Source: Echinometra lucunter
Lineage: Eukaryota; Echinodermata; Echinoidea; Camarodonta; Echinometridae
Assembly (NCBI GenBank): GCA_029962745.1
Contig: CM057162.1
Span: 21,982,227-22,046,226, forward strand
Length of the DNA: 64,000 nucleotides
Direction: 5' to 3'
A program made the translations under genes and the position numbers. Below, in pieces: positions 37,101 to 44,178 of the stretch (position 1 is the stretch's first letter; every line of letters starts with the position of its first letter). A model generated the notes under the pieces. That model was not told the origin of the DNA, made no database searches, and saw nothing but the letters and a program-made list of their open reading frames with translations.

Positions 37101-39463
37101 ATACATCATGTACCTGGGTCGATAAACAGACTATATATCTATAGGTATAATAAACATGGTAAACGGTCTAATATAATGTCTAAGAAATCCAAGCGACCTT
37201 ACACATTACGTAACAAGCCCCTGGACTCCGTTAGCTAAATGGCGGCTTAAAGCAGGGGATATCCCTTGGTAATTATAGCTAGGTAATCAGGGTTCTGAAA
37301 TCATGGGCATAAATCGGGGATGGGGAGGATTGGGATGGTATACTTCCTCATGGCTAGAAATAAGAACAATTTTGAAAACTTGATTGTGGTGTTATATCAC
37401 AGAAGCGCTAACACAACCAGACGCAGAAGACCGGAATCAAAAGTGAAATATTTGGATGCACTCTTGAACATGTTGAAAGTACTTGACTATTTTGTACACT
37501 CCTCTTCTCTTTATAGTTCTCTAGATTCCGGAGTAGAGTGATCATATCTTATTGGAATGATGTATGTATGTATACCTGTATACTGTCAACTTCATGCAAG
37601 AATAATTTACAGTACCTACCATGCCTATATTAGCATGATTAGATCGATTGTACACAAATTGTTCAAGGTTAAAACATGTCCTCTTTCAGGGAATAGGTCT
37701 GGAGCCATGAAAGTGCCGGTGACCTCTTTGCTAAGAGCTCAACGTTTCGACTTGGCGTAACCCTGAAAACTTTGTTTACAGTGAAGTTTCTCGACAATAC
37801 TTCGCGCATATAAGATCAATGTTGTTAATGAATGCATTCGTGATTGCTCAGTTGATAGAAGAAGCCAAAGGTTAAACATGCTTTTCAATTGTATTCTAAT
37901 AATAATGGTAAAAAATTGTGAAAACTTTAATATAGAGCGCACACAGTCCAAGGAGGATCATGACAGAAGCACAGTAACAGTTCTCTTTAGTCATGTTAGT
38001 ATCTCATGTATTTCATTTGATAAATAAGCAAATTGTGCTGGCAGAGAAGGCGGAACGTCGGGCTCGGACGATGGAAGTAGTGGGGTACCATTTTCTCCGC
38101 CAAACAAACGTGCCCATTCACTTCCATTGTCCAAGCCCAACGCCTCCGTCTACTGCTATAGTTGTTCTAATGTCTGAGGGTCGGTGTGACCTTTCAGACA
38201 CTCATTATGTAACGACAACCCACTGGAGGAAATTAAACCTTTTCAAGGGGGAAATCCCTTTGACGCGGTCTTAAAAAGCACACATATCATGCACATTGTT
38301 GTTTATTGTTTCAAAATCAGTATTTCATAACTCTGTTTTACTGTATTCAATTCATATACCTCTCTAATTTATAGGGAAAATTAAAGAACTTTCTCAGTCT
38401 ATGTAATTTTTTAAAACTACATGTTAAAACCAAGTTTCTGGGGGGAAAAAATCCAGAAACAATCTTGCGTTGATAACCAGTATACAAAATGTTCCTTCTG
38501 ACCTGCAAACATGGACGTGTAAACGAATCCTTATGCAGGCGGAATTTTCGTCCCATTTGGTAAAAATATTGTAACAGCCAACTGATTATAAGTTATTATT
38601 ATAATCACGCCCCAACATAAGCTCCTCTTTTTGGGTTTTCGCTTCCTATTCTCAATATCTTTAGGTCAGTATGCTCCGTTATTTATTGAACTGTTAACGA
38701 TCAAAGGTTATTCATGGTATTCATTTACTATTAAGACTATTTCGGTATTGCTAAATGTGCACCTCCCGAACACGCATTACGTAACACGAATCCACCAAAG
38801 TCCGTTTGATAAATGGCTCTTTCGAGAGGGGAAAGTCCCGTTGACCATGGAGCTATTAACAACAATTATACTCGTGGACATCATCTCACGATTGGTTTGG
38901 TTCTGAAACAATCATTTGATCTCAAGTAATGTCCATGAAATCTATTGTATTTTTATGAAGGAGTATATATCAACAAAAACAAATATACTATATGAACTGT
39001 ACAATTTAAAGTTTATTTGAATTGAATTTGAAATGAATTTCAGTCTGATGACACAAAGAAAAAGCAAATGAGAAATATAGAAGTTGGAAAGTGAGGAATA
39101 ATTCATTGAAGCTATAATACAGCGATCATGGTTGCGGGGAGCCCCCCCCCCCCCCTCTCCCCCTCCCCCTCCACTGGACACCCCCCCCCCCCCACACACA
39201 CACACACAGACACGCGCCCATGCTTGTCTGTTTGTTTGCTTGCTTCTTTGATAACAAAAAGCCTAATTTTTTAAAGTTTAGGTACGGAAACGACCAGACA
39301 CAACGGATTCTCTCTCTCTTTCCTTTCCCCCTCTCTGTCCCTCTCTGACATGCTCTGAAGAAATAGAATCCCCGTGAAATAAATCCATTCTATACTCACC
39401 GATGAAGTGGACCATGCTTACTATGTAAATGACAAGCACTGTGAGTCGAATTGAAGACTTCAT
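564..39463 (-). CDS. Gene 1: CCP/C-type lectin/EGF membrane receptor, 13 exons, 3' end beyond left edge
   Basis: Splicing 13 minus-strand exons gives 1919 coding bases (about 639 residues) in one open frame: signal peptide (1-21), CCP1 (22-83), CCP2 (84-145), CTLD1 (146-278), CTLD2 (279-420), CCP3 (421-482), CCP4 (483-541), EGF (542-580), stalk (581-614) and transmembrane segment (615-639). Each exon has an AG acceptor and a GT donor, and all extracellular junctions are phase 1, so the model supports itself. The predicted product is a type I cell-surface protein that could bind glycans through CTLD2; CCP and EGF modules usually mediate protein contacts. The order differs from vertebrate selectins, which are CTLD-EGF-CCP. 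The cytoplasmic exon should lie left of position 564; the paralogous gene 2 shows what it may look like. A role in immune recognition or adhesion is inference. Further exons in the large first intron cannot be excluded. Confidence 0.85.
1268..1300 (-). CDS. Gene 1 exon 12: 11-residue stalk micro-exon
   Basis: Micro-exon of 33 nt, phase 1-1, coding ESPGGAPSPFA between a CTGTAG acceptor and a GTAAGT donor. The paralogue at 61423-61455 has the same length, phase and splice sites and reads ESPRVASSPSA. That conservation is the main evidence, as 33 bases would be weak alone. Confidence 0.75.
1402..1796. mobile_element. MITE inserted at a TA site
   Basis: About 395 bp bounded by TA on both sides, with imperfect inverted ends (AAGGTTCAATTCTGCACCC against AAGGTTCAATTTTGCACCC). 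The interior repeats AGGGTGCA-type words. The paralogous intron at about 61545-61560 reads straight through from GGGTTA to ATAT, so it is an empty site. TA duplication would fit a Tc1/mariner-like MITE. Confidence 0.75.
3005..3073 (-). CDS. Gene 1 exon 11: Thr/Pro-rich stalk
   Basis: Exon of 69 nt, phase 1-1, 23 residues: EISLTTLFIGTT followed by HSPPPNTEAQT. Thr, Ser and Pro content fits an O-glycosylated stalk between EGF and membrane. The paralogous exon at 62992-63060 keeps both splice sites and the HSPPPNTEAQT end, which supports it being a real exon despite its size. Confidence 0.82.
3433..3549 (-). CDS. Gene 1 exon 10: EGF-like domain
   Basis: Exon of 117 nt, phase 1-1, 39 residues, with six cysteines in textbook EGF order: PCYSNPC, NGGTC, FTCTC, GRTC. 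It lacks the Asp/Asn-rich start of calcium-binding EGF. Close paralogues lie at 63369-63485 (broken donor) and 63884-63997. Confidence 0.9.
3775..4592. repeat. Tandem array, about 123-bp unit, 6-7 copies
   Basis: The unit contains CTCGTGCTTATTCTGCTTTC, AATAATATTATCC and GTAGCTATGATTCGCACAAC. Internal copies are almost identical with alternating small variants (ACGTATAATA versus ACTTATAATA), suggesting higher-order expansion. It fills most of the intron between the CCP4 and EGF exons. Confidence 0.9.
4714..4890 (-). CDS. Gene 1 exon 9: CCP/sushi domain 4
   Basis: Exon of 177 nt, phase 1-1, 59 residues. Cysteines are at VECPGNPP, YTCQDGH, SFCQHNGTW and FTCT. Four N-glycosylation sequons (NAS, NLT, NGT, NFT) make it the most glycan-rich module. 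The acceptor is ATAG and the donor GTGAGT. A 123-bp tandem array begins just downstream in the intron. Confidence 0.89.
5040..5950. other. Intron between CCP3 and CCP4, nothing coding seen
   Basis: Low-complexity intronic DNA with short ATAATAATA and GA-dinucleotide runs (5811-5835). Reading frames here are short and lack domain signatures. Confidence 0.5.
5950..6110 (+). mobile_element. LINE 3' end fragment
   Basis: AGGGGCCCCGTGGGAGACCA, a short spacer, GAATGGGCTTCCCC and a terminal AATAAATGAATAAA match the 3' end of the LINE at 15.9-17.2 kb (AGGGCCCCATGGAAGACCA ... GAATGGGCTACCC ... AATAAATAAATAAA). It is a strongly 5'-truncated copy of the same family. Confidence 0.65.
6135..6320 (-). CDS. 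Gene 1 exon 8: CCP/sushi domain 3
   Basis: Exon of 186 nt, phase 1-1. This is the most canonical sushi domain here: ACGDPGKPLNGD, FFCVEGYRLVG, LMCLNSGLWDQPRPTCE. The acceptor is TTTCCAG and the donor GTAATG. It lies close to a LINE 3' end at 5.95-6.11 kb. Confidence 0.9.
6587..7925. mobile_element. Long inverted-repeat (foldback) element, 1.3 kb
   Basis: Left arm (about 6587-7150) and right arm (about 7370-7925) are reverse complements carrying CACCCTTTCGAGAGAAGC, GTGTTGAGTAGTCTGATGTA and the ACTCAAGAACGCAGAAGC segment. Poly-G/C, poly-A/T and CA-dinucleotide runs vary between arms. The reading frames inside are homopolymer artefacts. It lies in the intron between CTLD2 and CCP3. Confidence 0.8.
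7975..8285. repeat. Microsatellite tract
   Basis: CTT-rich, then TTATTATTA and ATCATTATT-type trinucleotide runs. No gene is seen. Confidence 0.85.
8368..8508 (-). CDS. Gene 1 exon 7: C-type lectin domain 2, C-terminal half with EPN and WND
   Basis: Exon of 141 nt, phase 1-1, 47 residues. WDPGEPN carries the EPN motif, associated with mannose-type specificity in the CTLD family. KWNDLSC carries WND followed by the expected cysteine, and VLCQ is the final cysteine. All calcium-site-2 hallmarks are therefore present, unlike CTLD1. The acceptor is CTTTAG and the donor GTGAGT. Confidence 0.88.
8840..10690 (+). mobile_element. LINE remnant, CR1/Jockey-like reverse transcriptase (broken)
   Basis: Translated pieces show ILEKVVYSR, FQFGFREKHYKEHALLNFID, FLDFSKAFVTINYDILLYKL, a CGVPQGSLLGPLLFI segment (in another frame near 9240), FADDSNLF near 9330 and C-terminal FLSITVDNKLSWKYHIE. 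This is the order of a non-LTR reverse transcriptase, 5'-truncated. Several frameshifts and stops disrupt it. The 3' end shows AATAAATATGAATTTGAATA-type repeats at about 10.65 kb. It lies antisense to gene 1 within the CTLD2 intron. Clade assignment is tentative. Confidence 0.8.
11075..11248. mobile_element. Small foldback element
   Basis: Arms of about 70 bp carry TCTGACGTTGGCGGCCATG and its complement CATGGCCGCCAACGTCAGA, with CCTATCTTGAGCCCAAGATAGG near the centre and TTCTTCTTTAT ends. No coding content. Confidence 0.8.
11810..12800 (+). repeat. Tandem array with GCGAGCGAAGCGAGCGAG motif, forward
   Basis: About six units of 150-180 bp, each with TCACCTCGCTTGCCGAATTC, a TATCTAAATATTATACGAG segment and an AGCGAGCGAAGCGAGCGAGG block. 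Units diverge moderately. Related sequence recurs at 15.72-15.92 kb (same orientation) and inverted at 17.94-18.97 kb. No coding content. Confidence 0.85.
12810..15180 (+). mobile_element. LINE remnant, L1/Tx1-like reverse transcriptase with C-terminal zinc knuckle
   Basis: A 448-residue frame (12871-14217) shows NRSPSPDGFTVEFLKYFW, WRPISLLNLVYTLGSS, IERGCCQGDPLSPYVFL and QYADDTLLTL. The YADD active site and the RGCxQGDPLSPY block are reverse-transcriptase signatures. A later frame (14654-15181) has CTFCNEQSETVIHLLCEC, the CCHC-type knuckle found at the C terminus of Tx1/L1-type elements. The 5' part and endonuclease are missing. Frames break at about 13.2 kb (RT domain disturbed), 14.22 kb and 14.53 kb. 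It is flanked by the GCGA repeats and antisense to gene 1. Confidence 0.85.
15930..17228 (+). mobile_element. LINE 3' portion, CR1/Jockey-like
   Basis: An uninterrupted 246-residue frame (16158-16898) begins near LNTEKTCIMIIGS and includes FTKCLGVLIDEELKWSKQIE, LYNSLVLPRFDYCSVVW and RAARIILN, which is the region downstream of the reverse-transcriptase active site. A degenerate FADD-like stretch precedes it (about 16050). The 3' UTR ends in GGGCCCCATGGAAGACCA and AATAAATAAATAAA. The unbroken frame suggests this copy is younger than the LINE at 8.8 kb. Confidence 0.82.
17230..17940. repeat. Homopolymer and polypyrimidine-rich repeats
   Basis: CT-rich tract, poly-G and poly-C runs, then a GA-rich tract. 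A GGGGGGCAG...TTGCCCCCCC inverted pair lies at 17.73-17.77 kb. Long frames of Phe/Ser or Lys/Glu here are composition artefacts. Confidence 0.75.
17940..18975 (-). repeat. GCGA-motif repeats, inverted relative to 11.8-15.9 kb
   Basis: CTCGCTCGCTTCGCTCGCTCG-type blocks occur at about 17941, 18215, 18602, 18762 and 18950, separated by unit sequence resembling the reverse complement of the 11.8-12.8 kb array. A TATA/TG microsatellite follows at 19.06-19.11 kb. Confidence 0.75.
19724..20076. mobile_element. Foldback MITE, about 350 bp
   Basis: Terminal inverted repeats begin TAGGCCTGT and continue TCTTCGTAATTTTGTTCTTA and AAGTGCACTTTTCA; the arms extend about 150 bp each with GAACGTTTTGCG words. 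No coding content. It lies just upstream of the CTLD2 N-terminal exon's donor side. Confidence 0.85.
20307..20591 (-). CDS. Gene 1 exon 6: C-type lectin domain 2, N-terminal half
   Basis: Exon of 285 nt, phase 1-1, 95 residues. It contains GNCFQFL, the helix 2 signature ALECERRGGFLAEI, the WIGL-type motif WWIGGYDDDNDE and WYWSD at the donor. Together with the exon at 8368-8508 it forms a complete long-form CTLD. The two halves are separated by 11.7 kb holding three LINE remnants and other repeats. Confidence 0.87.
20901..22073. mobile_element. Foldback element with internal tandem repeats, 1.17 kb
   Basis: The ends are reverse complements (TAGGTTTTCC ... CCAATTTCGCACTTAGTGCA). Inside each arm a degenerate word CATTCAATTTCGC / ATAGGGCAGCCAAAAT recurs. 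Three units of about 107 bp containing TATATTTTCTTGTGGTCATT and TAGCATGTATACAATATCAT occupy about 21.43-21.76 kb. Confidence 0.8.
22074..23388. other. Intron between CTLD1 and CTLD2, nothing coding seen
   Basis: No recognisable coding or repeat structure apart from poly-T at 22.80 kb and poly-A at 23.36-23.38 kb. The short frames show no domain. Confidence 0.5.
23389..23541 (-). CDS. Gene 1 exon 5: C-type lectin domain 1, C-terminal half (degenerate ligand site)
   Basis: Exon of 153 nt, phase 1-1, 51 residues, completing CTLD1. The segment FWQDAFPNANSGDC stands where a sugar-binding CTLD has EPN or QPD, and here reads FPN. The WND motif reads WNP, and the conserved cysteine shortly after WND is absent (WNPRSPNDKDSLLCQY), leaving the GDC cysteine without its normal partner. 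Calcium-dependent sugar binding by this domain is therefore unlikely. A long A/T homopolymer tract directly follows the donor. Confidence 0.83.
23925..24170 (-). CDS. Gene 1 exon 4: C-type lectin domain 1, N-terminal half
   Basis: Exon of 246 nt, phase 1-1, 82 residues. It begins KNCDIGD and has the extra N-terminal cysteine pair of a long-form CTLD (NCD, TCY), the A...C...G.LA signature (GALGLCDSNGELLAT), and VWTGAMEGLDWIWS in place of the WIGL and W-W segments. The acceptor is chosen by reading frame: CAAAG followed by AG AAT TGC keeps the frame open, whereas the AG two bases later does not. Confidence 0.87.
24326..24433. repeat. Short hairpin element
   Basis: GGCGCCGGAACGTCCTGATC faces GATCAGAACGTTCCGGCGCC, and GGGGCAAGCCATTGT faces ACAATGGCTTCCCCC, giving a near-perfect 108-bp hairpin in the intron between CCP2 and CTLD1. 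Confidence 0.8.
24777..24962 (-). CDS. Gene 1 exon 3: CCP/sushi domain 2
   Basis: Exon of 186 nt, phase 1-1. Cysteines are at KCSSPP, YTCSSDE, RCLQDGTW and PVCQ, a canonical sushi pattern with the conserved Trp after the third cysteine. NQT is a potential glycosylation site. The acceptor is ATGCAG and the donor GTGAGA. A decayed copy of the first third of this exon sits at about 29.34 kb. Confidence 0.88.
25100..25310 (-). mobile_element. LINE C-terminal remnant
   Basis: The minus strand reads TKELMKAVQKRKIGYSGHVM and then LEGIVDGKRERGV, resembling the KR+L+Y-GH+ and GKR-RGRPR endings of non-LTR reverse transcriptases. It has stop codons and is short, so only a fragment remains. Confidence 0.5.
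25390..26767. repeat. Nested degenerate repeats (GGCGGATCCAG / GGCGTAGCTAGGA families)
   Basis: The block GTGTAGCTAGGATT...GGAGGACGGTAGTGCTCC and CGCGCAAAGCGC...GCTCCGACGTTTCTT recurs at about 25.72, 26.31 and 26.54 kb. GCGAGCGAAGCGAGCG motifs lie at 25.80, 25.89 and 25.97 kb. No coding content. Confidence 0.7.
26768..28876. mobile_element. Three copies of a 0.7 kb element, two head-to-head as a 1.4 kb palindrome
   Basis: Copy 1 (26768-27400, plus) lacks its right end. Copy 2 (27402-28168) is inverted and copy 3 (28171-28876) is direct. Ends read ACTTTCACACCAAACAAATA and, from the other side, ACTGTTTTCACACTGCCGAA. The unit is about 90 percent or more alike between copies by eye. A 69-codon frame beginning MKCQRS persists in copies 1 and 2 but has a stop in copy 3, so I do not call it a gene. 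Confidence 0.85.
29129..29315. mobile_element. 187-bp MITE
   Basis: Terminal inverted repeats of about 35 bp begin CACTCTAAAAACTAAAATGT at both ends. It abuts the decayed CCP fragment at 29321. Confidence 0.85.
29321..29368 (-). pseudogene. Remnant of a CCP exon (duplicate of CCP2)
   Basis: The minus strand reads LSSPPIAACSLLGS, alignable without gaps to CSSPPIAAYSTLDP at the start of the CCP2 exon. The first cysteine has become Leu. Similarity stops at the MITE boundary and the rest of the exon is missing, so it cannot be functional. Confidence 0.6.
29370..30790. other. Intron between CCP1 and CCP2, nothing coding seen
   Basis: AT-rich intron with a poly-G tract (29.99 kb) and GCGAGCGAAGCGAGCG motifs at 30.18 and 30.56 kb. 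No domain-bearing frame. Confidence 0.5.
30790..31625 (+). repeat. Minisatellite with AAAAGGGGCACTTATCAGAA-type unit
   Basis: Degenerate units of roughly 30-36 bp around GGCACTTATCAGA and GAAAAGGG repeat across about 800 bp and end in a poly-G/poly-C pair that touches the donor side of the CCP1 exon. Confidence 0.8.
31680..31865 (-). CDS. Gene 1 exon 2: CCP/sushi domain 1
   Basis: Exon of 186 nt, phase 1-1, 62 residues. It has four cysteines in sushi spacing (SCDIP, WECREG, WVCLEDG, PLCK) and the usual GTW...P.C ending (GTWLGQSPLC). NQT is an N-glycosylation sequon. The acceptor is ATTTCAG and the donor GTAGGC. A GC-rich repeat and the 31 kb minisatellite abut the exon on its downstream side. 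Confidence 0.88.
31866..35960. other. Large first intron, mostly unique sequence
   Basis: AT-rich DNA without recognisable exons or transposon ends; microsatellites at 34.14-34.21 kb (ATAATG) and 34.50-34.65 kb (CT). Additional small exons cannot be excluded. Confidence 0.45.
35838..36107 (-). mobile_element. Penelope-like element remnant (tentative)
   Basis: The minus-strand frame contains SPEDGKNMLTETSRVSRSFS, and its DNA includes CTGAGGA, a 6-bp stem, then GAAACGTC, a layout known from hammerhead motifs in Penelope-like elements. No reverse transcriptase or GIY-YIG domain is visible nearby, so the call rests on this motif. Confidence 0.4.
35971..36016 (-). ncRNA. Hammerhead-ribozyme-like motif
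   Basis: Minus strand, from 36016 down: ATTCTC, CTGAGGA, C, GGTAAG, AACATG, CTTACC, GAAAC, GTC, GAGAGT. GGTAAG/CTTACC forms stem II, ATTCTC can pair with GAGAGT as stem I (one G-U), and the C-GTC region would form the very short stem III seen in Penelope-associated hammerheads. A bulged C at the base of stem II departs from consensus. Activity is unknown. Confidence 0.45.
36110..37635. other. First intron continued, nothing coding seen
   Basis: AT-rich sequence with a CA microsatellite at 36.97 kb. A segment around 37.07-37.24 kb resembles 38.69-38.83 kb (GGTTATTCATGGTAT, CATTACGTAACA), a small internal repeat. Confidence 0.45.
39400..39463 (-). CDS. Gene 1 exon 1: signal peptide (copy A)
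   Basis: The ATG at 39463 opens 21 codons and one extra base before a GTGAGT donor. The peptide has a short basic start (MKSSIR) and a hydrophobic core (LTVLVIYIVSMVHFI), a normal signal peptide. The phase-1 end joins the CCP1 exon to give the codon for Ala, then Ser-Cys. A second copy of this exon lies at 51588-51651 and differs by one residue here (Tyr versus His). Which copy starts gene 1 cannot be told from sequence alone; this one is nearer. Confidence 0.8.
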
Positions 39464-39551
39464 ACTGGTGGTATGTCAGGAAAAAAACACAGAAATAGAC
39501 AACCAAAAGCACTGTAAGTCATACAGCACTGATAACAGTACCATGGAAGTT

Positions 39552-39568
39552 TGTTGTTATACGCACTC
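39552..39568 (-). promoter_or_regulatory. Weak TATA-like motif upstream of the signal exon
   Basis: On the minus strand GCGTATAAC lies about 95 bases upstream of the gene 1 ATG. The same motif occurs at about 51.75 kb upstream of the copy B signal exon. The spacing would allow a short 5' UTR. No other core promoter element is clear, and conservation between such recent copies is weak evidence. Confidence 0.25.
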
Positions 39569-41589
39569 CTCCTTGTTCGTCGGCAGTGATCAACAACTCT
39601 CATGATCACATCGACATGGTGTTCCGCAAGCTTAAGGTTTATTCACACTGTATGAATACGATAGATATTAAATATGTTTGCGGTCACGCGATTGATACTT
39701 AACACCGAAGGTTATCAATTCAATGGCATGATGTCTATGGCTTGTTGAATGGAAATATGTTATTGCAACAGAAAATAGTCAATGATCCGTGTACCTACAG
39801 ATTACGCTTAGTAGTAACTATTAAAATCAAAGGACTTCCCTCTAGGATAGTCATATGCTTCGGTAAGAAATGGGAAGTACGTTACATGTCCGTATCTTGT
39901 GCGTCTGTAGACAAACCTATCGAACATGGACTTTAATCCTCTGTAGGCCCTTAGTTGGGTTGATATTAAAAAGGTCAAATTATTTAGACACCTTCCCAAA
40001 AATATCGAATTAAAATTTAAGATAGATATCTCAAATTTTGTCACGTGTGATATGACGTCCTGGACTGATTAAGGCACAGAGACCTAGTCTAAGAGTATGT
40101 TTATGAAAAAATAGGTTTCGTTTTCGGCTGTCGATAATACAATTTCGAAAAGGCCGCTGTAACAGACGATCCCGTCTCCTTTATTCTGACAGTATCATGG
40201 AATGATGAGTCGTCAAATCTCTTTCAAACAAAATAACTTAGAAATAATCTTCTTTTTGATAAATCAGTTTGTGTTGTGACTCTTGTCACAAGCAGAGGCG
40301 TAGAAGTAAGGGGGTGGAGGAGCTTTAACAACAAAGTCGAGTAGCAGTGCTGCAATCTCATTATACGGGTAGCGATGTGGTCTATTAATGTACTTTTTAC
40401 TGAAAAAAACCACCAAAACCAATGTTATGATAATGAACCGTCAAAATATATCAGCCCCCTCTCCTCTTCCCGATGATATTGGGGCCCGTACTTCTTTTGT
40501 CATTACTATATAGTTAAGAGGAAGTTAAATGAAATTTGAAAACATAGCATTCCACGACTAATTCTGTAGGCAGAAAGTTATTCGGCGCCGGTCTTGATAG
40601 ATAAGAATAGACAAGACGAATGTAGGACAAAAAACCGCGGAGATGAAAATATCATCAATATCGTCAATGTATAATTCAGTAGGTATATGTATATAATCAG
40701 CACTCGGAACAGTTTTCTCTGCTCTTCTGTGGAATCTATTTGGTTTCTGCAAAGGGGAAAGTAAATAAATGAATATAGATGCATTACCGTAGACAGGTCC
40801 TCATACGGGGGGGGGGGGGGTGATTCACCATTGATACATATTTATATACACACGTATATACATCCACTTCAAAAAGTGTGGGAAGATGCATCCCCATCCC
40901 CCCCCCCCCCCCCCGTATCTATGCGGCCCCCTGAATAGATGACTTAATTAGTCATGTTTACACGTCGCCCTCTACCAAATGAAAGTGAGGAAGGAACTGT
41001 CCCGAGTGACAGAAACACATATTCCTATCAGGGAGGTTATACAAAGAGAAAGGAAGAGCACACAGAAACTCCTACCATCTCTGAAAATATGTCCCTTAAG
41101 ATTTTTTTCTCCCTCAGGCGTTTAGTTTGTAAGACACTAGTCACACTACTCCTTTAAAGCTAGATCAACCATAAACTGCAAGGTCAATGACTGAATGACG
41201 TCATGATAACCGTTTTTTTTTTCCAAAATACAACAAGCATGTCTCTTAGTGCCTCTATTGTACTGTGTATTTGCACAAAACTATTGACTTTACAGAATTT
41301 AGGTTGTTTATCGCATACTAGTAATTATGTAGTTCGCATAAAGGAGCCTCTAGCCTATGATGGGGTACTGGCGATATGGGAATCCATGGCACATGTTCTC
41401 GTTGACATGGTTGAGGAGTGCGAGAAGGTGTCATATCGTCCTACGTCCTTTTCATTTCTCACTTTTCCACCTCCCCTCCCCCGTGTCCTCTTTTCCTTTC
41501 CTTTTTCATTTTCCCCTCGCCATTCAAAATGTTATGATTGTTATCATGATTTTTGTTATGTTATTACTGTAATCAGTTGAGTATATCTC

Positions 41590-41790
41590 TTTAGCAACTA
41601 CGCAATAAAATTACAATTGTTATCATTATCATTTCTGTCATTTTTATTTTCATTGTTATTATCAGTATTTAAATCATTTCATATTATTATCGTTATCACT
41701 GTTATCATGATCATCTTCACCTGTTTCCCTTACTGTGGTCATCATCATCATAATAATCATCATCGTCATCATCATTCCCATTATGTTGAT
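41590..41790. repeat. Microsatellite (ATC/TTA-rich), duplicated at 53.75-53.95 kb
   Basis: TTATCATTATC- and CATCATCATCATAATAATC-type runs in both copies. The His-rich frame here is a composition artefact. Confidence 0.8.
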
Positions 41791-42268
41791 CATTCGCAGG
41801 TGAACATTTCTTTGAGAAGTAGTACATGTACGTCAGATATTTTTCTCGTTCATTTAGTTTAACATGTGTGATTCTTGTTTTGCTCATTATCTCCAGTCCT
41901 TCCTCTCTGCTGTTACTCTTTAATTCCTGCACTCATGCCTCCCTTTTTTTCAAAATAATTTTACACACATCAGACTGAACATTGAAATGCATTTACTTCA
42001 TCATTTATTAAAAAATCAGTAAGCAAATAAAATTGCATAATTACTACGATGCAAACAATTTCTTCAACATACATTTTCTCAGTTTCAGCTCTACATGAAC
42101 AAAAATCATATCACTTTATGAATATCCATTGATAAATTCAATTCTATTTTCCTGAATTTCCAGGTAGTAGAGGTTTTTTTAGCTGCACTCCTAACATGCC
42201 TAACCCACGATTGCGTACCAAATATAGCAAATCAGTCAAAGTTGAATCCTTCCTCGTCCAACAACGCA

Positions 42269-42856
42269 GAGTGTGATCAGTTCAGGACAACATTTTGTCC
42301 GTCCGTAACACTCATGGTATCCTATTTTGCGAGACTTCAGCCAACTTTATTTGTGTCTCAAATTGTTTGTATATGGTTCCTCAGAAACTTCTGAGATGGG
42401 GACTTCTTTAGACCAAACAATTTTCAGCAGGGGTGTTGTTAAAAACTGCACTTTTTAGCAAATTGTCCGTCCGTGACACACAATTTTTGACATCTCCTAC
42501 AAAATCAAGGGTTCGATTTCAAATTCTAAATGGGTGATAGGGAATCGAATGTATGTGAGCAACATTTGTAATTGAAAATATTCGACAAGGTCAATTTATT
42601 TGGATAGAAATAGCAAAAGAGCACTAAAAGGTCGCACACCTAATTTCTACCTTGTCCGTCCGTGACAATGAACCTTTATTTGATTCGCATTTGAACAGGA
42701 AACCATGACAACCAAACAAATGTACTTCTCAGAACACTTAGTGACACCCTTCATGATATACCATAAAGTAGTCCATGATACCTTGTCACTTAATTTTTAC
42801 AGGCCTTCAAATTTTGGATTTTTTTTAATGTCCGCCGTGACGAATTGATCACACTC
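42269..42856. mobile_element. MITE-like element with TGTCCGTCCGTGACA repeats (copy A)
   Basis: The ends read GAGTGTGATCAGTTC and, reversed, GAGTGTGATCAATTCGTC. The word TGTCCGTCCGT(G/A)ACA occurs three times inside. About 590 bp with no coding capacity. Confidence 0.7.
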
Positions 42857-43724
42857 CGTAGTAAAGTGAAAATATTTGATCTTCCTTATAATAAAAAAAA
42901 ATAGATTAAAAATAGTATTCTCTATTAGACTTGAAATACAGTTTATTAATTTCGAAAATGTAATAGCTGCAATTATTCTAACAAGTGGGATATATACTGT
43001 CAAATTTCGAATATGAAATAAAAAGTTCACTATTCATCTAAAATGTAATGTCGTAATTGTGGTATGAATCTCCGGAAAATGAACATTTTCAAGGTAGAAA
43101 AGACGTTAATTGCTTTGCCTCAATGAGGCTCTTATTGCATTGCTGCGACGCCCTCGATGGCAGGAAAAGGTAGGCCTATATGTAAAGATATTTAAATGAT
43201 AATTATGATTTCATCATTTTCTGGAAATAGGTTACAAATTGAATGTAATTCATTCTTACATTCTGCCCATCAGAAATTTTTTTTAAAGTAGGAGCAATGT
43301 GAAACAAAAATATTGCTGTAGACATCATTACAGATTGTCAAAACAAGACAAACGAAGAAATTATGTTATACAAAAAGCTATGGCAAAGCTGGTGTATACA
43401 GCCAATTTACAGAAAAATACCTCATCTAATTGATCATGTTAAACTTTGTAACCTTGGCTGATAGGCAAGCTTTCAAACTATAATTTCTTCATATTTACAG
43501 AAAAGTAATATACCTATAAAGCATTCATTATTTTTCCACAGCGTCGAAGGAGCCTGTGAATTGGTTGACTGAAATGGGTGCCATCTCACATAAAACAGAG
43601 CTATCGCACATGAAATCGGCTCCGTTGCACAACATTGGCGCCAATACCTTAAGCGTGCGCCGCTCGGCCCTGCGTTCCCTCTATTTTCAAACCCTGGATT
43701 CCCTGCATTTACTGTAATAAGTCG

Positions 43725-44178
43725 TTAAACAGTTTCATAAACCGTCTTGCACCCGACCCGATCTCCAGTGTCCGGAATGAATATTTCGCAATAACCGTTA
43801 GATTTGCTATAATATGTGTGTCCCAGAACTGTATGATCTGTAGAATCCTGGATAGATGACTGCATGTAAGTATGTCCCAGGACATCATCAGTTTCCACGC
43901 TTGATTCATTGTGGTCCCTAACTGGGTTGCTCAAGGAAGGCTGTTCATAGGTGTGTGGTAAATCTTGGTCGTTCATAATCATGCTTGACTCGTCTCTGGG
44001 CGAGTTCAAAATTGATTGCTCATAAGCATGCTCGGTCAAATTTTGAGTTTTAGAGCTGACATTTACCACGTTATCCTTATCCCCACCTTCATCTTGTTTA
44101 TGTATGGTAGAAGCGTAGGAGTGTTCAGTACGATCCTCCAAATTGTGATCAGTCTGTTTAGGAGAAGCCATGCGAAGC
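43725..44178 (-). CDS. Cytoplasmic tail exon, copy A
   Basis: The predicted protein is identical to the 57295-57748 exon, with the same acceptor, phase and stop; I noticed one silent change. No transmembrane exon lies between this copy and 57.3 kb, so it has no upstream partner of its own in the window. It could be an alternative last exon of gene 2, a relic of tandem duplication, or the allelic version of the same exon. An AATAAA lies at about 42942-42947 (minus). Confidence 0.65.
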
